Assembly: GCA_965220935.1 (NCBI GenBank)
Contig: OZ244857.1
Location: 2,170,001-2,234,000 of the forward strand
Reading direction: 5' to 3'
DNA from: Bin80 sp965220935
Lineage (GTDB): Bacteria; Bacteroidota; Rhodothermia; Rhodothermales; Bin80
DNA: 64,000 nucleotides
The position numbers and the translations under genes were made by a program. Below, in pieces: positions 59,401 through 64,000 of this stretch. The notes below the pieces were generated by a model that saw only the letters and a program-made list of their open reading frames with translations, was not told the origin of the DNA and did not search any database. Position 1 is the stretch's first letter. Every line of letters begins with the position of its first letter.

Positions 59401-60321
59401 TGGGGTTTCAAGCATCGCAATTCCAACGGTGCCAGCGGGATCGCTTCCAAAATTTTGATCGCCAATTCCATCTTCATCCGTCATAAACGCAACATCTTCC
59501 AACAAATCAAAGAAGATGATATCATCTCCACAATCTCCCGCCACACAATCCGCCAGCCAGACCGACATCCCCACCTTATCCAGATCTTCGGTTCCATCAT
59601 TTTTGACCCCATAAATCAGAAAGACGACATCGTCAACTAAGATCTGAGTCCATGCCATGATCCGCGTCTCAATGATCAGCCCAAGCCCATGGCGACTTAA
59701 ATCGGTTTGATCAGGGAAATACGTTCCTCGGTATCGATCGTATTGATCGTCCCCCGCCTTGAAAAAGAACTCTTGATCGGCATTGTAAATATCTCTTCCG
59801 AAGAAGCCATTCCATGATCCGCTCCATCCTGGATCGTTTACATCTGACAGTTTATCTGGCCAATAGGGTGGCCAACTATCTGGCTCATCACTCTGTGCAA
59901 TCCCGAAGTTGCTCGCTGCTGGATTGACGTATCCTCCAACGGGCTCAAAGGTCCATGACGAATTGCCCCCTGTATTATTTCCACGAAAATCCGCAACATC
60001 AAACACCCAAAGTCTCTCCCCGGCATCAGGGCCTATATTTGCGGTCGTCTCAGCACCAACCCACAACTGCGTCAAGGCCACATAACGACGATTCGTATTC
60101 TTAGGCCACTCATACCAAAAATCACCTGGTGTCCCACTACTAGCGGTCTGCGCCCAGTTGGTAATGGTTGCTCGGATATTATTGCCATCAATGTCATCAC
60201 GTCTTCGCTCTAAAGGATCAACGCGCTCCAGACTTGGCACATGATTGCGGTCTATCACACCTTGCGCCTCAATCACGCTCGGGACCATGCATAAAATCAA
60301 GAGAATCCACCGAATCATCAA
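56491..60321 (-). CDS. Large secreted protein with Asp/Asn-rich calcium-binding repeats
   Basis: 1276 residues. Signal peptide (MMIRWILLILCMVPSVIEAQ). Around residues 280-560 at least six acidic loops of thrombospondin type 3/EF-hand style: DRIDNDGDGSVSDE, NGIDDNGNGLIDES, DYIDNDNDGEQGAP, DNIDNDDSHI, DGVDNDEDGAIDEG, DGIDNDQDWV. These probably bind calcium. Fibronectin-like parts follow (RITLYWDSKSEES) and the C-terminus has FNVSGRLIQTLHLNEGV and VSYGVYLYHVEAP, a sorting-like domain. It is coupled on both sides (4-bp overlaps) to the TonB receptor and the PorV-like gene, so it probably partners the receptor, like a large surface subunit. Confidence 0.83.
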   Translation of the reverse strand: MMIRWILLILCMVPSVIEAQGVIDRNHVPSLERVDPLERRRDDIDGNNIRATITNWAQTASSGTPGDFWYEWPKNTNRRYVALTQLWVGAETTANIGPDAGERLWVFDVADFRGNNTGGNSSWTFEPVGGYVNPAASNFGIAQSDEPDSWPPYWPDKLSDVNDPGWSGSWNGFFGRDIYNADQEFFFKAGDDQYDRYRGTYFPDQTDLSRHGLGLIIETRIMAWTQILVDDVVFLIYGVKNDGTEDLDKVGMSVWLADCVAGDCGDDIIFFDLLEDVAFMTDEDGIGDQNFGSDPAGTVGIAMLETPGNASDRIDNDGDGSVSDECPINNGECNSPIVPEAFLVGELPANGIDDNGNGLIDESSVHVPFGSQTGVGFADYIDNDNDGEQGAPLVTQDMISAAASDPWLRWPPSPQNDPVQQVAGNTQVHLIHVTQETLGLPFRDNIDNDDSHIAPSASYPYLSEPGSPIVTQAMIDAAASDPYRRFLVQQAGILLYDLGPEDLGKAYADGVDNDEDGAIDEGIDEGTDEMIDESRADGIDNDQDWVLLQNDTGLDGIQFSGDYGDGDGQPTSGAGTSFPGEKNIDVTDVSESDQIGITNVRLFGANTLAINSVSDRYLFFNFLIPGDFDTEQPDPGDNDLTVSSGLFPLKAGQTERISISVQLGIGQEEVLSARDNALDAYQEDYQFAQAPITPEVFAVEGDGRITLYWDSKSEESDDGFLRSLGLPSKDFEGYRIYRATDPAFLDALQITDGRGNLTFRKPIAQFDLIDGIGGFHPVSINGLSFYMGDDRVSPGEGSNGLAHSFIDSTVTNGVTYYYAVTAYDYGAFTANISPTETPVRIRRLPDGTIETGRNVVAVTPTAPVAGYQQATIESVNGYLPRVRGSTSSRIGFKIIDPRAIQEGRRFQVTFTDTLLSGGRFAQDTISTSTFSLTDLGTDQILINRSRAWKANTEFPTLDDFGNPIGFSLQFFDESLVQINSSLSGWSDETIFPIVADPYISPGFTSGQRNPADYLIEVVGPSEGKSTALDVSFFRSLPARPTNVRVYRLDPDDSGGSQKVEVDYAFWDLTGDDFISPQSTAPATFSADRNRRESDLILIHEMLVGGRGEIPQFTWRFGMNFTVEDAQNPSRGDIATIITRKPFLATDAFEFETYAPTASTDRADSLLSRIRVVPNPYVATNRFEQLNAFSTGRGDRAIRFINLPPECTLRIFNVSGRLIQTLHLNEGVNDATSALMNGTIRWDLLSSDALTVSYGVYLYHVEAPTLGEISGTFAIIK

Positions 60322-63170
60322 AAATGTATCTTCACGCCCATATGAATGCGTCGAGGTTCAGAGTAATGATTTGGGCGAGTAAAGTAACCATGATCAGCAG
60401 ACTGGATCGGTGCAGAAAATGTCACATCTGGAAGCCCAGTATCCCCGTAGACAGATAATGCATTACGACGATCCAGAAGATTGAATACATGCACAAAAAC
60501 TCGTGGGCGAATAGCGCCGATACTGAACGCATAAAATAGATCTAGGTCCACCTGATAGGTACTAGGTTGTCGTCTTGCGTTAGTGGGGAATTCGGGCTGC
60601 ACATCAGGGCCAGACAACGCCGCTTCCTCAAAACTAGGCGTGTATGGAAAGCCTGATCCCCAGACGATCAATGTTGATGCCCCCCAGTTTCGTCCACCCA
60701 CAAAAATAGACCCTGCAACTTTGTGTCGTTGATCCCAACCTAAAGGGAGTAGAGCAAGCCGTGGTTCTTCTTGGTTGCCTGCCGCAAAGAATTCTTCTGC
60801 AGGATCTGAGTTTGATCCCTCTACCACTTGGTAGGTATAGTTTACATCAAAGCCATAACTGTTTTCATAGGCTCGTGAGAGCGAAAGTGTAAATCCACGA
60901 GTATTGGCATAATCACGATTCGCATATACGACATAGGTCACACCTGGGAGTTCAGTTTCAATCAATCTTGAAGTAGAGACCCAACTACGTACATCCCGAT
61001 TATAGGCCGTCGCATTGACAACGATATCGCCAAATGCCTGCTTCACTCCCACTTCATACATGACGGTTCGTTGGGCGTCTAAGTCAGGGTTCCCAAAAGG
61101 GCCATATCTGCCAGTCTGCCGAGGAATTTTATATCCGAAATTTTCAAATAATCGATTGAGTGTTGGAATCTGCAGAAAATGCCCCCAAGAAAAGTGAATC
61201 ACCCCCTCCTCAGTCACTGGGTACGCGACTCCAAGGCGGGGTGAAAATCTCAACTTTGGTGTAGATGAGGTCCACCAGTAGGTTTCTCTGTCCGCTTGTG
61301 TGAGTCTATTGGCATCCATTTCTTCGTTATCGGTGATCACACCATCTCCATTTGTATCCCGAAACAGATTAACTTTCTTGAATGGGTTGAAAATATTAGG
61401 ATCCGAAGGATCTGAGGGGACTTGGGCCCGTGCATCAAAGTAATCCATACGTAACCCAGCATTGACGATAAAACTCTCGTATTCAATCTTGTCCTGCACA
61501 TAGGCGCTGACGGTAATCGGAGATACGTCATCAAATCGTCGATATGCAAATGATTCGGATGGTGGGACACTTGGCTGAAATGGTTCAATCACTTGGCCGG
61601 ACTCAGAAATAGCTGGAACGATCCCGTAATCTTCAAACTTTAACTGATCAAGCCGCGCTTCAAGTCCTAGCTTCACCAAATGATAACGCGTTAATTGCGT
61701 GGTAAAATCACCTTTGATAAAATAACTTTGAGTGGTACGATTAAACCTGCCGAGATCCATTCCACCGCGGGCAAACTGATTCCCTCCTGCGACGACCTGC
61801 TCCCAGAGTCCAGGCGAGACCTCAATGGAGTCGGGAGGAGTGATGTTAAAATCATTATACCTTGAATCAGATATATTCTCATATCGATACCGTTCAGCAT
61901 GTTTTTCAAATGTAGCGATATTGAGTGTATAGAAGGTTTTTGCGTTAATCAGGTGGGTGTATTTCAATTTCAGATCTACGCCCCGATCGAAGATTTGCGG
62001 GATGCCAAATGGTGCCCATCGGTAATACTGATATCGGCCCCCGAGATCGTTGGCCTCGGAATTAGATCCTAAACCAATGAGGTTCACAAACATATTTCTG
62101 TGAAGTTGGACGCGTAGGTTTGCCTGCCAGCTGATCTTTTCCCATGTATTCATTGGAACTAGCGTGGAGTCTCCCCCACTACCGTCAGTATTATATAAAT
62201 GAGCCCCATAGAGCCACCCGTCATTTTCAAAGTATCGTGCGTTTGCAAACAGGGTGATCCGATTTTTTAGAATCGGCCCTTCAATTGATGCATTCAGGTT
62301 GTTATAATGAGTGGGAGCAAAGGGGAGATAGGAATATACATTCACTTGATCATAGGGGAAGCTTTGGCTTAATTCATCCTGTCGTGTCCCTTTGAGAATT
62401 GCTTGGGCATCACCCTGAGAAACAAGATAGGATCCTGAATAGGCTTCCAATACCCCACCAAACCGGTCGTTACGTCCCTCTTTTGTTACGACATTGATGA
62501 CTCCGCTCATGGCATTGCCATACTCCGCATTGAATGTACCGCTGATGACTTGAAGTTCCTGAATCCCCTCATTTTCCAACTGTAAGGCAGTGGACCCATC
62601 AAATGTATCAGTCACCGGGACTCCGTCTACCATGACAATCACCTCACTACTTCGCCCGCCGCGTATATGAAATCCACCTCGTTCAGTCACACCCGCTTGT
62701 ACGCTGAGAACTTGCCCTAATTCCTGTACAGGTAGCCGATCTATTGTTTCTGCGGTAATGCGGGCTTCGCTACTTGTGAGATCTTTTCGGACTCGAATCG
62801 CCTCGGCGGTCACCACAATCTCTTGGCCTTCAATGACCTGCTCTTGGATCTCAAAATCAACTTGAGTGGTCAGGTCAACGCTGACTCGCACTCCTTCTTT
62901 TCGCTGAGATGCAAACCCCACAAAGGATGCGACAATAGAATATAGGCCGGGGCGTACTCCAATGATCACATAGCGCCCCTCAGTATCGGTAACAGCCCCC
63001 TGGAGTGTACCATCAATGACCACATTGACCCCAGGTAATGATTCACCAGAGCTTGCATCTATCACCAAGCCTGATAGTTTCCCAGTGGTCTGTCCATGCA
63101 CTGGATAGGCAAACAGTATGAGCCCTCCAATGGCAAACCAGAGCCGTTGCTTGCTAAATATCTGCTGCAT
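60318..63170 (-). CDS. TonB-dependent receptor with carboxypeptidase-regulatory-like domain
   Basis: 950 residues. Signal peptide (LWFAIGGLILFAYPVHGQ), an N-terminal CarbopepD-like domain (28-115: GLVIDASSGESLPGVNVVID, DTEGRYVIIGVRPGLYSI), plug domain (125-235: LPVQELGQVLSVQAGVTERG, GGRSSEVIVMVDGVPVTDTF, NAEYGNAMSGVINVVTKEG) and a long barrel ending YSEPRRIHMGVKIHF. It is a SusC-like importer for large substrates, first gene of the minus-strand cluster (overlapping starts downstream). The usual TonB-box is not clear. Confidence 0.92.
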   Translation of the reverse strand: MQQIFSKQRLWFAIGGLILFAYPVHGQTTGKLSGLVIDASSGESLPGVNVVIDGTLQGAVTDTEGRYVIIGVRPGLYSIVASFVGFASQRKEGVRVSVDLTTQVDFEIQEQVIEGQEIVVTAEAIRVRKDLTSSEARITAETIDRLPVQELGQVLSVQAGVTERGGFHIRGGRSSEVIVMVDGVPVTDTFDGSTALQLENEGIQELQVISGTFNAEYGNAMSGVINVVTKEGRNDRFGGVLEAYSGSYLVSQGDAQAILKGTRQDELSQSFPYDQVNVYSYLPFAPTHYNNLNASIEGPILKNRITLFANARYFENDGWLYGAHLYNTDGSGGDSTLVPMNTWEKISWQANLRVQLHRNMFVNLIGLGSNSEANDLGGRYQYYRWAPFGIPQIFDRGVDLKLKYTHLINAKTFYTLNIATFEKHAERYRYENISDSRYNDFNITPPDSIEVSPGLWEQVVAGGNQFARGGMDLGRFNRTTQSYFIKGDFTTQLTRYHLVKLGLEARLDQLKFEDYGIVPAISESGQVIEPFQPSVPPSESFAYRRFDDVSPITVSAYVQDKIEYESFIVNAGLRMDYFDARAQVPSDPSDPNIFNPFKKVNLFRDTNGDGVITDNEEMDANRLTQADRETYWWTSSTPKLRFSPRLGVAYPVTEEGVIHFSWGHFLQIPTLNRLFENFGYKIPRQTGRYGPFGNPDLDAQRTVMYEVGVKQAFGDIVVNATAYNRDVRSWVSTSRLIETELPGVTYVVYANRDYANTRGFTLSLSRAYENSYGFDVNYTYQVVEGSNSDPAEEFFAAGNQEEPRLALLPLGWDQRHKVAGSIFVGGRNWGASTLIVWGSGFPYTPSFEEAALSGPDVQPEFPTNARRQPSTYQVDLDLFYAFSIGAIRPRVFVHVFNLLDRRNALSVYGDTGLPDVTFSAPIQSADHGYFTRPNHYSEPRRIHMGVKIHF

Positions 63171-63702
63171 TAAAAGTCCATCGTCATAATCAAGTCATCC
63201 GCGCCCAAGAGGCATTCCTACACTCAAAATTAGATAATTTTCTTGAATTCCACAAGTTTCAGCGTTTGTCAACAAAAGTTGTGCTGAAAAAAACAAGTGA
63301 ATTTGGCGATTGAGATTGATTCTGTTTTGCAGCATCAATGATCCTAGCTCACACTGCAATTCCAGTTCTGTATCCTTAACTTGAATGGGTTCATCACTAA
63401 TCTTAATGGAATGATTGTTAAATAGAATAAGTCAGTCTTAACAGTTAGGAACCCCGCTTTATCAAATCAGTTCATTGGCCTATCCATCTTAAGACTGGCC
63501 TGAGCAGAGGATTGGCGGTCACGACGGATGAGGATTGACATCTATTCCGCATTCTGGGAAGAACCTGATATGTGAGACATGGGTATCTGGAATGCTACTG
63601 CAATCGCCATGAGAGATTGCCGACCTGTGTAAACCGAGCGCTCCCATTTTCATAGCCATAAATTCCCTGACAACAGCTCAGTAGCTTATCAGGGCCGTTC
63701 TG
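63171..63702. other. Non-coding gap; weak inverted repeat after the edge gene
   Basis: About 530 bp upstream of the TonB receptor gene, no ORF. Near 63665-63694 CCCTGA and TCAGGG bracket a long loop just past the stop of the next gene, a possible terminator. Confidence 0.4.
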
Positions 63703-64000
63703 CTACCGCAGTCTCATCAAGTGGCCAACATGTACCGACGCGTGCCCTTCTGGGGAGGTGACGGTCATTTGATACAGATAGACCCCGGCGGGTAGCGTCA
63801 GATCACGGAGTTCAATGGCCTGATTTGTGCCAGATGACAGGTGAGCTACAGGCTGTGTGTAAACGCGTCGCCCCGTTATGTCCATGACGTTTACCTGCAC
63901 TTGGGCAGGCCACGGTAGATCAAACACAATGCGGGTAGAATGGGTAAACGGATTCGGATAACTGGAATGAACGATCAACTCCTGCGGCAAGCCTTGCTCG
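63703..64000 (-). CDS. C-terminal sorting domain of a secreted protein (partial)
   Basis: The frame runs off the right edge; 99 codons are visible. SSYPNPFTHSTRIVFDLPWP, MDITGRRVYTQPVAHLSSGT and PAGVYLYQMTVTSPEG make a typical C-terminal sorting domain of a type IX-like secretion substrate, ending at HLMRLR. The main body of the protein is outside the window. Confidence 0.85.
   Translation of the reverse strand, partial: EQGLPQELIVHSSYPNPFTHSTRIVFDLPWPAQVQVNVMDITGRRVYTQPVAHLSSGTNQAIELRDLTLPAGVYLYQMTVTSPEGHASVHVGHLMRLR

Noticed and set aside
1..64000. tRNA and rRNA genes
   Set aside because: No T-loop (GGTTCGA.TCC type) with cloverleaf context and no rRNA-like sequence was seen by reading; a tRNAscan run would settle it.

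Overview
The window reads as chromosomal DNA of a Rhodothermota/Balneolota-like bacterium (Bacteroidota-related). The evidence is a two-domain Kgd-type 2-oxoglutarate enzyme, several secreted proteins ending in the YPNPF/DLLGR C-terminal sorting domain, a PorV-like protein, a DUF2795 protein, a zinc-ligand-less Tgt of the type I associate with Bacteroidetes, and generally weak Shine-Dalgarno sites. Base composition is moderately AT-rich by eye. The phylum is an inference. The abundance of decayed insertion elements and of one ATPase family would suit a host-associated or otherwise relaxed genome.

Layout. 1-972: edge-truncated AAA+ ATPase. 1250-2991: BioY and a TPR lipid/export protein operon. 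4166-5787: arylsulfotransferase gene broken by a frameshift. 5864-10047: nested graveyard (tnpB tail, IS1634-type element, ISNCY-type element inside it, primase-like remnant). 10732-13567: two ATPase paralogues, each behind a nearly identical ~186-bp leader. 13653-17142: two opposed tnpB elements, a 141-bp IS1634-derived MITE, and an IS1634-type copy with a 52-bp target duplication. 17293-19137: secreted four-HhH plus HNH nuclease. 19240-29170: tightly packed housekeeping run (pgsA, ftsY, fmt, moxR, M23 peptidase, DUF2795, Omp85, rlmD, epimerase). 29408-33296: kgd, then convergent rpsU. 33723-36265: second ATPase pair with a homogenised core. 36428-36687: a second, unrelated MITE. 37089-40395: FadL-like porin and an Arg/Ser-repeat lipoprotein. 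40764-41190: ATPase remnant. 41511-44267: tgt, membrane protein, MCE protein. 44369-45816: adenine methyltransferase-HNH fusion with a small downstream ORF. 46156-47571: uxaC. 48000-63170: minus-strand outer-membrane/secretion cluster (TonB receptor, 1276-aa Ca-binding-repeat protein, PorV-like protein, secreted carbohydrate-binding-like protein, GH13 amylase, SGNH-TPR protein). 63703-64000: tail of another sorted protein.

How genes work together. The right third looks like a polysaccharide (alpha-glucan) capture and degradation system: a TonB-dependent receptor imports, sorted proteins bind and hydrolyse, and a PorV-like protein probably serves secretion. The centre holds core cell biology (membrane targeting, lipid synthesis, outer-membrane assembly). 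The most unusual content is the repeated DEAQ-type AAA+ ATPase family (five substantial copies and one remnant in about 41 kb, no other copy-linked partner visible). Its members carry a constant GR-box/Walker core, variable N-termini and variable winged-helix C-termini. Second are the two nuclease fusions: four disulfide-bracketed HhH modules plus HNH, and methyltransferase plus HNH.
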